NCBI GenBank assembly: GCA_023435985.1
Contig: JAEZKY010000162.1
Span: 1 to 11,938, forward strand
Direction: 5' to 3'
DNA length: 11,938 nucleotides
Source of the DNA: Bacillota bacterium
Lineage (GTDB): Bacteria > Bacillota > Clostridia > Clostridiales > Clostridiaceae
Shown: positions 1 through 7,060 of the stretch, piece after piece
Layout of the letters: the number at the start of each line of letters is the position of its first letter
Position numbering within the stretch: the first letter of the stretch is position 1
Notes under the pieces: generated by a model
Database searches by the model: none
Seen by the model: the letters and a program-made list of their open reading frames with translations, nothing else
What the model was told of the DNA's origin: nothing
Made by a program: the position numbers and the translations under genes

Positions 1-1410
1 AAATAAATATTCACTTCTAGGAGCATAATATTTCTCATATCCAGGTATTATTTTAAATACATCGTTTCTGTCAATTTCTAAAGCCCCATTAACAACTCCC
101 ACAATTATGGCATTAGGTTTATTATAATACTGATCACATAAAATTTTTGTAGTAAACATTCTATTCAATGTCTTATAGTCTTCAGCTGCAATTGCACTTA
201 TTCCCCCTGAATAAATTAATATTAATGCAGGATACCATCTTAAGTTTAACCAAACATTATTTCCACCTTCTAAGATAATATTATCAATGCTTCTTGTTAA
301 TAACTTCTTCATTACAGGTATATGACTATCTAAGCCCCAGTGAGTTAATAATATTAAAATAGATTGTACATTGCAAATTGCAATCTCGTAATCTTTCAAT
401 CGTTCAATTACACTTTCATTTTCACATTTGGATTGCATCGACATTTTATCATTACCTGTTGAAGATAAAAAATATTTTACTTCTTGAGTAACTACGGTAT
501 CAAGTTTTATTTTATATTTTTCATCTGAAATATACTCTTTTACTTGTTCAATAATATCTCCATTCTGGCTTGCTCTATCATCTTTATTTGATATTTCTAT
601 TAATATATCATTATCTACTTGTTCATCATCCTTTAAGTCATCTAAAATACTCGCTTTCAATATAAAATCTCCATCTCCTGAAATATATCCATAATGAGGA
701 GTTTGACTTGAGTATCCGTCCTTTGATACTTTATCAAATACATATGACATAACACTATTAGCTGTTAAAATTTCTCCATTCACATATGCCTTGCCTTCTA
801 ATGCTTGGATTAAATGGCCTGTAAAAATTGAATGCTCAGGAATTGGGCCATTAGCATCAGCTACTGGCTCATCTGCTTTTCCTGCTGTTAGTACTTGTAC
901 AGAATATCGTTGAAGCATATTTTTTAAATACCTAGTACTTCCTTGCCTTACGGACCGAGTTATTGCAAGTCCACTGAAACATGCATCAAATACAAAGAAT
1001 AAATGTTTAGCTTTAATTAGCTCAGAATTTCTAGTTAACTCATCCCATCTAATAAATGTAGATATATCCTGTAGTTCTCCATCTACTGGTATTAGATATC
1101 CAATATCATTTCTATTTCCACTTATAGTATGTCCATGACCAGCAAAGAAAATAAGAATCCTATCATCTGGTTTCACATCTTCCCTAGTAAATCTAAGATA
1201 TGATTTCATTATTTCATTCCTTGATGCCTGTTCATCATATAATGTAATTACATTTTCCTTAGGAAAATCAAATTTCTCTATTAGTATCTGTGAAATAGCT
1301 TCTGCATCATTACGAGCATAGCAAAGTTGACTAACGCATTTATATTTATTTATCCCTATCACTAAAGCCCAGCTATTGTTATATTTAGTCTCATAAACAT
1401 TATTTTTCAT
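1..1410 (-). CDS. Caspase-like (peptidase C14) protein with long C-terminal extension, 3' end outside window
   Basis: The open frame runs from ATG at 1410 to the left edge with no stop (470 codons), so the C-terminus is missing. Residues 1-250 look like a caspase/metacaspase domain: an N-terminal strand ALVIGINKY, then FFAGHG with the presumed catalytic His92, and FDACFSG with the presumed nucleophile Cys144. Such enzymes cut after Arg/Lys or Asp in target proteins; the specificity is not readable here. Residues 250-470 are a mostly helical extension I do not recognise, including LNLRWYPALILIYSGGISAI around residues 400-420, which could be a sensor or partner-binding region. The start is supported by GGAGG 7 nt upstream. 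It is the last gene of a same-strand block that includes a second caspase, a GTPase and a DUF6338-like protein, but a terminator hairpin 103 nt upstream suggests its own promoter. A regulated cytosolic protease in a conflict or cell-suicide system is inferred. Confidence is high for the fold, low for the role. Confidence 0.85.
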   Translation of the reverse strand, partial: MKNNVYETKYNNSWALVIGINKYKCVSQLCYARNDAEAISQILIEKFDFPKENVITLYDEQASRNEIMKSYLRFTREDVKPDDRILIFFAGHGHTISGNRNDIGYLIPVDGELQDISTFIRWDELTRNSELIKAKHLFFVFDACFSGLAITRSVRQGSTRYLKNMLQRYSVQVLTAGKADEPVADANGPIPEHSIFTGHLIQALEGKAYVNGEILTANSVMSYVFDKVSKDGYSSQTPHYGYISGDGDFILKASILDDLKDDEQVDNDILIEISNKDDRASQNGDIIEQVKEYISDEKYKIKLDTVVTQEVKYFLSSTGNDKMSMQSKCENESVIERLKDYEIAICNVQSILILLTHWGLDSHIPVMKKLLTRSIDNIILEGGNNVWLNLRWYPALILIYSGGISAIAAEDYKTLNRMFTTKILCDQYYNKPNAIIVGVVNGALEIDRNDVFKIIPGYEKYYAPRSEYLF

Positions 1411-1512
1411 TATGTTTCCTCCCAAATGCACTGACAATGAATATATTTTAGCCCTTATTACAGATTTACATTTATTGTAACATTCTTTACCAAAGAAATC
1501 CCATGAGATAAC

Positions 1513-1556
1513 AAAAATACCACAAATCCACTTCTGAATATTATGGTATTATTTCT
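1513..1556 (-). terminator. Terminator hairpin H1 after the DUF6338-like gene
   Basis: On the minus strand AATACCA and TGGTATT pair as a 7-bp stem, with weaker inner pairing between ATTCA-like and TGGAT-like segments, and the 3' arm runs into TTTTTG. It lies about 105 nt past the stop of the DUF6338-like gene, so it can end that transcript before the downstream caspase. The sequence is closely similar to the hairpin at 5859-5896 and more distantly to those at 7009-7053 and 7668-7706. Confidence 0.6.
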
Positions 1557-1660
1557 TTTTTATAATCGTCTATAATTTATTTTTCATTTAATTTAACAAA
1601 GAACATATATATTTCTAATAAATACTTGTACAATATTTATAATGCAATACATGCTTCTTA

Positions 1661-2272
1661 TCAATATTTGAATATTTCAATGCTCTTTATATCCTTACAT
1701 TCAATTAAAACCATTGCGTTATCATTTTGGGAATTATCCTCAATTTGTTTTTTATTACTTAATTTATAACTACAAAAAGCAGTTAATAAAACTTCTCTCC
1801 TATCATCTTCTGGATCAATTGTATAGTCACTCAAATTACCTATATACATTAAATCTTGATCATGCAAGTATACTCTGGCACATCCACCATTTATGCATTT
1901 CATAGCATGATTCCATACTATAGGTTCAGATATTACATTATTTTTAAATATTTTATTGATAGTACTCTCTATTTTGGAATCTTTATATAATATCATGCCT
2001 ATTCCTATTAAAACAGCCACTAATATATATATACATGACTTTATATTATCATCGATTAAAATATTACATTTAAAAAGTAAATTGAATATATATAATATAG
2101 ATTCAACACTCGAACGAATTACAAAACTCAGTATTAAACTTAATAGCAATAGATGTGTTTCTTTTCTCCCTTTTTCATGTAAATAATTTTCTTTAATATA
2201 TAAACTTATATATCCCGGTACAAAATATGTAAACAATATCGGAATACTATTTATTATTTCACTTATTTTCAT
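1661..2272 (-). CDS. DUF6338-like membrane protein
   Basis: This 203-aa protein has three predicted membrane segments at residues 8-26 (with FVPGY), 40-66 and 79-97, followed by a cytosolic C-terminal part. That part (residues 115-170) carries a pattern I associate with DUF6338 proteins: a Trp near IVWNHAM, a short beta segment RVYLHDQD, then GNLSDYT and DPEDDRREVLL. The family has no established function, though such proteins occur near toxin or stress genes. The ATG shares one base with the stop codon of the upstream 45-aa ORF (TAATG), so the two are probably translated as a coupled pair. Its ribosome binding site, around GGTGGGAAG, lies inside that small ORF. Placement between two caspase genes makes it a candidate membrane anchor, target or effector of the locus; this is inference. 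The family call is from pattern memory and moderately sure. Confidence 0.6.
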   Translation of the reverse strand: MKISEIINSIPILFTYFVPGYISLYIKENYLHEKGRKETHLLLLSLILSFVIRSSVESILYIFNLLFKCNILIDDNIKSCIYILVAVLIGIGMILYKDSKIESTINKIFKNNVISEPIVWNHAMKCINGGCARVYLHDQDLMYIGNLSDYTIDPEDDRREVLLTAFCSYKLSNKKQIEDNSQNDNAMVLIECKDIKSIEIFKY

Positions 2273-2409
2273 TATTTACTCTTCCCACCTGGAAATCCGG
2301 GCCTAACACTCTGAGGTGGTGGTGGTGGATTGTGACCAATCCCCCTATCATTTATACTTTTTCTACCAATATTACTACTTGATACATTACTCCCTTTATT
2401 ATCTGCCAT
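2272..2409 (-). CDS. 45-aa proline-rich small protein, coupled to the DUF6338-like gene
   Basis: A short ORF, ATG at 2409 and TAA at 2272-2274, encodes 45 residues. The N-terminal half is polar (MADNKGSNVSSSNIGRKS), the middle contains NPPPPPQ, and the C-terminus is RPGFPGGKSK. There is no signal peptide or membrane segment, and it is probably unstructured. A ribosome binding site AGGAG lies about 10 nt upstream, and the TAATG overlap with the next gene strongly supports translation. The length is below common gene-calling cut-offs, so it is easily missed. The basic and Pro-rich composition could suit a flexible partner, a leader peptide controlling the membrane protein, or a protease substrate of the neighbouring caspases. 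Function is unknown; that it is real is fairly secure, the role is speculation. Confidence 0.7.
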   Translation of the reverse strand: MADNKGSNVSSSNIGRKSINDRGIGHNPPPPPQSVRPGFPGGKSK

Positions 2410-2486
2410 AGTCAAATCACTCCTAAAATAAATACTTTTGTAATATATTCGACATTACTATACTTATTCCTCTTTTCTCCATGTTA

Positions 2487-2513
2487 AAAGGCATCTATAT
2501 TTCTATAGATACC
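2487..2513 (-). terminator. Intrinsic terminator between GTPase and mini-protein genes
   Basis: On the minus strand GGGTATCTATA, loop GAAA, TATAGATGCC and TTTT form a compact hairpin of about ten pairs with a GNRA-type loop and a short U run. It lies about 120 nt past the GTPase stop and about 80 nt before the 45-aa ORF, so it separates the caspase-GTPase transcript from the next unit, fully or partly. Confidence 0.75.
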
Positions 2514-2571
2514 CTTATATATTTCTCTTAATTTTAACATTTCATAATTCATTACCCCAACTCAATTATTA

Positions 2572-2608
2572 TAGCTTAAAAAATAATTTTTTCATACCTT
2601 TTAAGCTA
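2572..2608 (-). repeat. Inverted repeat just downstream of the GTPase gene
   Basis: TAGCTTAAAA and TTTTAAGCTA are perfect 10-bp arms around a 17-nt AT-rich loop, about 30 nt after the GTPase stop. There is no good U run after the 3' arm on the minus strand, so this may be an mRNA 3'-end stabiliser or a weak first terminator upstream of the stronger hairpin at 2487-2513. Confidence 0.5.
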
Positions 2609-2636
2609 CCTAATACAATATAAATTAAATTAAAAT

Positions 2637-4742
2637 TTAATAGCTTAATTGTCTATTAACTTGTTCATTAAAAAATTCAATATCTATACTACTGTCAAAC
2701 TTCCTCTTATACTCCTCATATACTTCTCTTTTTATTTCAATATAAGAACCTTCAAATTTATTAATTTTTTTACTAGCTATATATATATTACGTTCTCTAC
2801 ACAAATAAACCATCTGCTCAGCCATAACCCTTTTAAGTATCATCTCAATTTTTGAAATAAAATCGTCCGTTCTTTTTGAGGTGAAATCATGGAGAGCATT
2901 TAGCCAATCTAAAACTAGTTCATAATTAACACGTTTTTTAAATAAATCTAATCCAGCTATATTGATAAATAAATTCCAAATACACATATCATTATTTATT
3001 TTTTCATTGCAACATTTGCTACAATTAAGTTCATTAAAATATAAGTTTAATATATTTCCTTGTTTACATCCCTGCTTAAATGCATAGGGAAATAATTTAT
3101 TCATTAATTCATCAAACGCTATTTTACTATTGCCTTCCATCTGCCATACATCTGAAAGCGTCATATTTTTATCATCTATTTTTATTTCTTTACTAAATAC
3201 TTGATAAAATGCATCTCTAAATGCTCTTACCCAAGTAGCATCAATTGTGCTTCCATCAAATCCCAGTATATAATTCTCCAAATTCTCTCTTACTTTCCAA
3301 CGAGTTCGTGAAGCTGTATTTTCATATAATTTTTTAAATCTAGATGTTACTTTTTTAATAAATTCCTCTATAAAATTATGTAAAATAAGCTCATTATTTA
3401 TACCATTTATAATTTTATCAATCTCAATATATCCATCCCCCAGATGTTCTTTATCTGCAATAGATAAAAATAATGTTCTCACAGATGTATTATTTAATCT
3501 TTCGTAATCAATCTTTCCATTCCATTTTGTTTCATCACCGCAAAATGGTGCAAATCTCTTTTGCATAATCTCGCATCTTTTATCAGCCATAGATTTTGAT
3601 ATTCCATTTCGTACTAATGTAGCTTTTATTCCACCTTTTTGCTCTAATATTTGGAGTACCTTACCATTTAATTGTGGTGGTGAATTTAATGTTTTATCTT
3701 CTGAAAATAGCCATTCTACATTCTGAATTATCTCCATTTCATTGTCATCTATATATGTTCCAACAATATAAGTCATAATTTCTGGTTTCACTTCATATAA
3801 TGTCATTATAGCACTTTTAAAATCATTTGATGCTCCTGCACGTAGAGACTCAATCAAAAAAGCAATTGTTATTTCAGGATAGTCTTTATTAAAAATTTTA
3901 TTATACCTTTCTGTTAGTAATATTTTATCTATACTTTCACTATGATCAAGTCCATATGTATCAATCAACGTAATACTACTAATTTCTGCATCACTAATAT
4001 TTTCTGCATAACTTGTATTTAATTTACTTGTCACACGTACTTTAGATATAATACCGGTATATGAACTTTCACTCCCATCATCATTTTTAACTACTTTTAA
4101 TAATAATGAAAAAAGGTCTCTGTATTTTTCTTCTACTTCAAATCTAAAATATCTTATATTATTCTCTTTAATAAAAATAGAATAATTTTCAAACTTATTA
4201 TCTATTGCTTTAATAACAATATCGTATATATCTTCATAGAATTCATTAATTAGTTCATTTAGGCTATATTTTTCTGACTTCTCTTTTTCTTCAATTATTG
4301 ATTTAGTTTTAAATATCAAATCTTCATAACAATTCAATATATTTTGTACTGTAACTGACTTATCAATAAATACAAATTCTTTTATATTAAAGAAATCATC
4401 TGAAAATAGCATAATATCTTTTATTTGTTCATTAAATGTTTCATCACAAAACTGTTCATTTAACCAATTTATATCGATATCAGTCTCATTTATTTCTTTT
4501 TTAATCTTATCAAAAACCTGTATAGTTCTATTTTCTGAGAACTCATTTCGCTTCATAACTTTAACGTCAACGATAGGAATATCGCTACTAAAATTACACT
4601 GGAATAAGTATTCTGCATAAGCGCGTGTAGTTTGTCCTCTTCCAACTGAATTAATATACTCTGGCATACTGCTAAATGAACGTATAAATGCTGATTTTCC
4701 AGCTGATGATTTTCCAATGACGGCAATTTTAACATTTAACAT
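2637..4742 (-). CDS. Large P-loop GTPase-like protein paired with a caspase
   Basis: This 701-aa protein starts MLNVKIAVIGKSSAGKS, a Walker A/G1 loop at residues 10-17 with Lys16 and Ser17. Thr38/Thr39 in GRGQTTRAY could be switch I (G2). DTYGLDH at 261-267 matches the G3 DxxG motif, and TYID at 329-332 is a weak match to the G4 N/TKxD motif. About 220 residues, partly coiled-coil-like, separate G2 from G3, far longer than in small GTPases. The C-terminal half (340-701) is helical and unrecognised, with Cys574, Cys577, Cys578 and Cys587 as a possible metal site. AAGGAG lies 7 nt before the ATG, and the start overlaps the end of the caspase gene by 7 nt, so the pair is translationally coupled. 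A nucleotide-dependent switch gating the caspase is inferred. Dynamin-like or conflict-system GTPase is the nearest description; the exact family is not assigned. Confidence 0.75.
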   Translation of the reverse strand: MLNVKIAVIGKSSAGKSAFIRSFSSMPEYINSVGRGQTTRAYAEYLFQCNFSSDIPIVDVKVMKRNEFSENRTIQVFDKIKKEINETDIDINWLNEQFCDETFNEQIKDIMLFSDDFFNIKEFVFIDKSVTVQNILNCYEDLIFKTKSIIEEKEKSEKYSLNELINEFYEDIYDIVIKAIDNKFENYSIFIKENNIRYFRFEVEEKYRDLFSLLLKVVKNDDGSESSYTGIISKVRVTSKLNTSYAENISDAEISSITLIDTYGLDHSESIDKILLTERYNKIFNKDYPEITIAFLIESLRAGASNDFKSAIMTLYEVKPEIMTYIVGTYIDDNEMEIIQNVEWLFSEDKTLNSPPQLNGKVLQILEQKGGIKATLVRNGISKSMADKRCEIMQKRFAPFCGDETKWNGKIDYERLNNTSVRTLFLSIADKEHLGDGYIEIDKIINGINNELILHNFIEEFIKKVTSRFKKLYENTASRTRWKVRENLENYILGFDGSTIDATWVRAFRDAFYQVFSKEIKIDDKNMTLSDVWQMEGNSKIAFDELMNKLFPYAFKQGCKQGNILNLYFNELNCSKCCNEKINNDMCIWNLFINIAGLDLFKKRVNYELVLDWLNALHDFTSKRTDDFISKIEMILKRVMAEQMVYLCRERNIYIASKKINKFEGSYIEIKREVYEEYKRKFDSSIDIEFFNEQVNRQLSY

Positions 4743-5611
4743 TTTAAATCTCCTTTTACATTAATATTATCAATACCATTTAAAACCGAATAAAGTATTT
4801 CAGGATAATTATCTAGTAAATCTTTATTGATACAATAATTATAGACTTCATCTTTTATTTCACCATAACTGCATCCTTCATTAAGCACTTTCTTAATGAT
4901 CGAAGAGACATTTTCTTCTGTTTTTACAAAGTAAAAATCTTCTACTAAAGATGAATATTCCCACGGTATCTGAATTTTATCGTACACTAAGTTAGATTGT
5001 TTCATTACATCTTTTCTTACATTTTTAAATACTTGCTCAATCATTTCACCATCTTTAGTAATATGTTTACAAATAGTCTGTGTAAATAATCCATGATTAT
5101 TATTCTCTATTGCTTTATCCCCAGAATTGGTTGCATATGCAATAAATGTACCACCATTATTCTTAAAATTTGGAATTATATCATTTATCCTAGATGCATC
5201 CCTGTAAATTGATTCAATATTAGTACGACAACAATCTAAAATTATTATACTTATAAAATCTCTTTTTTTTGAAATCTCATTTAACAAATTAGTGATATTT
5301 ACATTTGTTTCTGTAATTTCTTCCTTCTTTGAATCAGTAGGGCATAAATAATTTTCTCCTCTATATTCAAAACCATGACCTGCGAAATAGAATAATCCAA
5401 CATTATAATTCATACACTCAAATTTGAATTGATAGACCTTATCAGAAAATTCTTTGTAACTTAAATCTGTAAATTTTTTTGTTGTAAATCCACATTTTCG
5501 TAGTGTTGTTTCCATTAGAATAGTATCATTAATACTTCCTGACAACATATTATATTGCTCATACTTGTCATTTCCTATTATGTATGCTAATCGATTTACT
5601 CTTTTTGCCAT
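4736..5611 (-). CDS. Caspase-like (peptidase C14) protein, first gene of the caspase-GTPase operon
   Basis: Counting from the ATG at 5611 gives 291 aa. An in-frame GTG at 5620 would add three residues (M-N-I), and the upstream GGGGTGGGAAGTGA serves either start. Numbering from the GTG, the caspase fold shows LAYIIGNDKY at 11-20, FYFAGHG at 77-83 with catalytic His82, and ILDCCR at 127-132 with Cys131 as the probable nucleophile (Cys130 adjacent). FIAYATNSGDKA and HGLFTQTICK follow, as is usual in bacterial C14 proteins. Residues about 236-294 form a small helical tail that could bind a partner. The stop lies inside the start region of the GTPase gene (7-nt overlap), so the two products are likely made in fixed ratio. 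The protein differs clearly from the caspase at 1-1410, so the two are probably not a recent duplication. A cytosolic executioner or processing protease controlled by the GTPase is inferred. Confidence 0.85.
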   Translation of the reverse strand: MAKRVNRLAYIIGNDKYEQYNMLSGSINDTILMETTLRKCGFTTKKFTDLSYKEFSDKVYQFKFECMNYNVGLFYFAGHGFEYRGENYLCPTDSKKEEITETNVNITNLLNEISKKRDFISIIILDCCRTNIESIYRDASRINDIIPNFKNNGGTFIAYATNSGDKAIENNNHGLFTQTICKHITKDGEMIEQVFKNVRKDVMKQSNLVYDKIQIPWEYSSLVEDFYFVKTEENVSSIIKKVLNEGCSYGEIKDEVYNYCINKDLLDNYPEILYSVLNGIDNINVKGDLKC

Positions 5612-5620
5612 TATGTTCAC

Positions 5621-6001
5621 TTCCCACCCCTGTTACTAACTAAATCATTTTTTCAATATCTTATAGTAATAAAATACACAGAAAATCTTTTTATAATGAA
5701 ATGGCATTTATTTTAACGCAACCAATACATTTAAAAAACTTAACCTTTATATGATACATTACATTAATACAAAGCATATTATTAATTTTAATCTTCTATT
5801 TACATTATTTTAATCCTATTATACAGCATATTACGATATAATTTCTATAAAATTACAAGAATACCACAAATTAATTTCTGAATATTGCAGTAATAGATAT
5901 CCAATAATTGTTTTAAATTCGTTCATGTTCTTCTTAAAAATATACTTTACCTTTATATTAAATATTTTGCTTTTCATTCTTCCATTTAATGTAAACAATG
6001 C
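5621..6001. other. Gene-free AT-rich spacer between divergent genes
   Basis: No convincing ORF or RNA gene is seen. The spacer must hold the minus-strand promoter of the caspase-GTPase operon; TATAAG or TATAAA candidates lie 45-80 nt upstream of that gene, but neither has a convincing -35. It also holds the plus-strand promoter at 5999-6007 and an orphan copy of the dispersed hairpin at 5859-5896. Confidence 0.6.
5859..5896. repeat. Hairpin-like repeat H2, orphan and degenerate copy
   Basis: ATACCACAAATTAATTTCTG followed by AATATTGCAGTAAT closely matches the H1 terminator at 1513-1556 but with broken pairing and no U run. It lies between two divergent genes, so it ends neither, and is probably a decayed relic of the same repeat family. 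Confidence 0.45.
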
Positions 6002-6007
6002 TATAAT
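5999..6007 (+). promoter_or_regulatory. Extended -10 promoter of the secreted protein gene
   Basis: TGCTATAAT is a perfect -10 (6002-6007) with the extended TGN element. No good -35 lies 16-18 bp upstream, which the extended -10 could compensate for. The predicted transcript start leaves a leader of about 18 nt before the GTG. Confidence 0.6.
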
Positions 6008-6031
6008 AAAATTTAAAGGAGATGAGGATTT

Positions 6032-6760
6032 GTGATTATAAATAAAAAATTCATGAAATTTATAGTCTTTTCAATTATTGCACTTGCTTCTATCAGTATT
6101 CCACTACAGGCCCAAGCGAGTAGCAAGTATGTTGATGTAAAAGGTTACTACAGAAAAGATGGGACTTACGTTAGACCATATGTTAGAACATATCCTGATG
6201 GAGTAAAATATAATAATTTATCTTGGCTGGGTAAAGGTACTAATAAATATGATAGCAGTAACACAAATTATTATGATTACTACAATAACTACACAGAAAG
6301 AAAATTATATAGACCAAAAATTATAAAGACCAAACCTCAGATATATATAACTTTTGGAACTTCAAAGGATGATGTAATTAGAATGTTTGGCCAGCCAAGC
6401 TACCAGTATAACTACAATGGTTCAAACTATATATCATATGGTTCTTCTACTATATCTTTTGATGATTATAATAAAGTTAAAAATTGGTCAAACTATGGTA
6501 ACTTAAATGTTTGGGCTGGAGATCAAGATCCTAATGCCACTGTACAAATTGGTGATAGTAAAGATCAAGTAATAAAGGTTTTTGGCACACCAGATAGCAT
6601 TCAAACCGTTGGAAATATAACTGCTTATTATTATTCAGATAGTTCAGTTATAGTGTATATTGATAATAATGATATAGTAACTGATATTATGGACTCACAA
6701 TCATTTAATGACTTGCAGCAATTTTTTAAATCTTATCCAGGCATTAGCGTATCTCAATAA
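6032..6760 (+). CDS. Secreted protein with two BLIP/SmpA-like repeats
   Basis: The 242-aa protein starts at GTG 6032, preferred because AAAGGAGATGAGG lies just upstream; an in-frame ATG at 6053 has no such site. Residues 1-29 are a signal peptide: KK near the start, a hydrophobic core, and AQA before Ser30. Mature residues 33-57 carry YVDVKGYYRKDGTYVRPYVR, a motif of many secreted Gram-positive proteins of unknown function. A Tyr/Asn-rich linker (60-95) leads to two similar units, GTSKDDVIRMFGQPS at 109-123 and GDSKDQVIKVFGTPD at 174-188, each followed by beta strands. This is the helix-then-Gly-Pro pattern of SmpA/OmlA and BLIP-like domains. Such domains bind proteins at the cell surface; the target here is unknown. 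It is a single-gene unit with its own promoter and terminator, divergent from the caspase operon. The secretion call is firm, the function is not known. Confidence 0.75.
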   Translation: MIINKKFMKFIVFSIIALASISIPLQAQASSKYVDVKGYYRKDGTYVRPYVRTYPDGVKYNNLSWLGKGTNKYDSSNTNYYDYYNNYTERKLYRPKIIKTKPQIYITFGTSKDDVIRMFGQPSYQYNYNGSNYISYGSSTISFDDYNKVKNWSNYGNLNVWAGDQDPNATVQIGDSKDQVIKVFGTPDSIQTVGNITAYYYSDSSVIVYIDNNDIVTDIMDSQSFNDLQQFFKSYPGISVSQ

Positions 6761-6793
6761 ACAAATCTTCAATATTCAATTAGCATATAATAT

Positions 6794-6829
6794 AAGAATG
6801 ACTTTCTTTACACAAGCCATTCTTTTTTT
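6794..6829 (+). terminator. Intrinsic terminator of the secreted protein gene
   Basis: AAGAATG pairs with CATTCTT, with flanking ACTT/AAGC pairing and a loop around TCTTTACAC, followed by TTTTTT. It starts 34 nt after the stop codon. Confidence 0.8.
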
Positions 6830-6843
6830 ATTTACATTATTAA

Positions 6844-6957
6844 TTAAATAGTAAACTTTTTTTCTATGTCTGGCGGAGGATCCACTTTTAAGACTAGTAT
6901 ATTTTTTAATAATTCTTGTATATTTCTTATTAAATCTTTTTGTACATGTGCATTGAT
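6844..6957 (-). pseudogene. Possible remnant of a gene 3' end
   Basis: A 37-codon open stretch ends in TAA at 6844-6846 and is preceded directly by an in-frame TAG at 6958-6960. It reads as a charged helix followed by LKVDPPPDIEKKF, which looks more protein-like than the surrounding spacer. There is no start codon with a ribosome binding site. It may be the tail of a lost gene on the minus strand, or chance. The rest of the spacer to 7008 shows nothing else. Confidence 0.25.
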
Positions 6958-7008
6958 CTAAATCTCATTAAAATTGTCATATTAATGCATGAAATATTAG
7001 AATTGCAT

Positions 7009-7053
7009 AAAAAAATACCGCAAATTCAATCTTTCTTGAATAATGCGATATTT
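7009..7053 (-). terminator. Terminator hairpin H3 of fosX
   Basis: On the minus strand AATATCGCATTATTCAA pairs with TTGAATTTGCGGTATT around a short loop and is followed by seven T. It begins 8 nt after the fosX stop and is a strong intrinsic terminator. It shares its sequence with the hairpin after the LRR gene (7668-7706). Confidence 0.85.
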
Positions 7054-7060
7054 TAATCTG

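Noticed and set aside
1428..1484. TTACAATAAATGTAA inverted repeat upstream of caspase 1 as an operator
   Set aside because: Five-bp arms are common by chance in such AT-rich DNA, and no convincing promoter could be placed against it.
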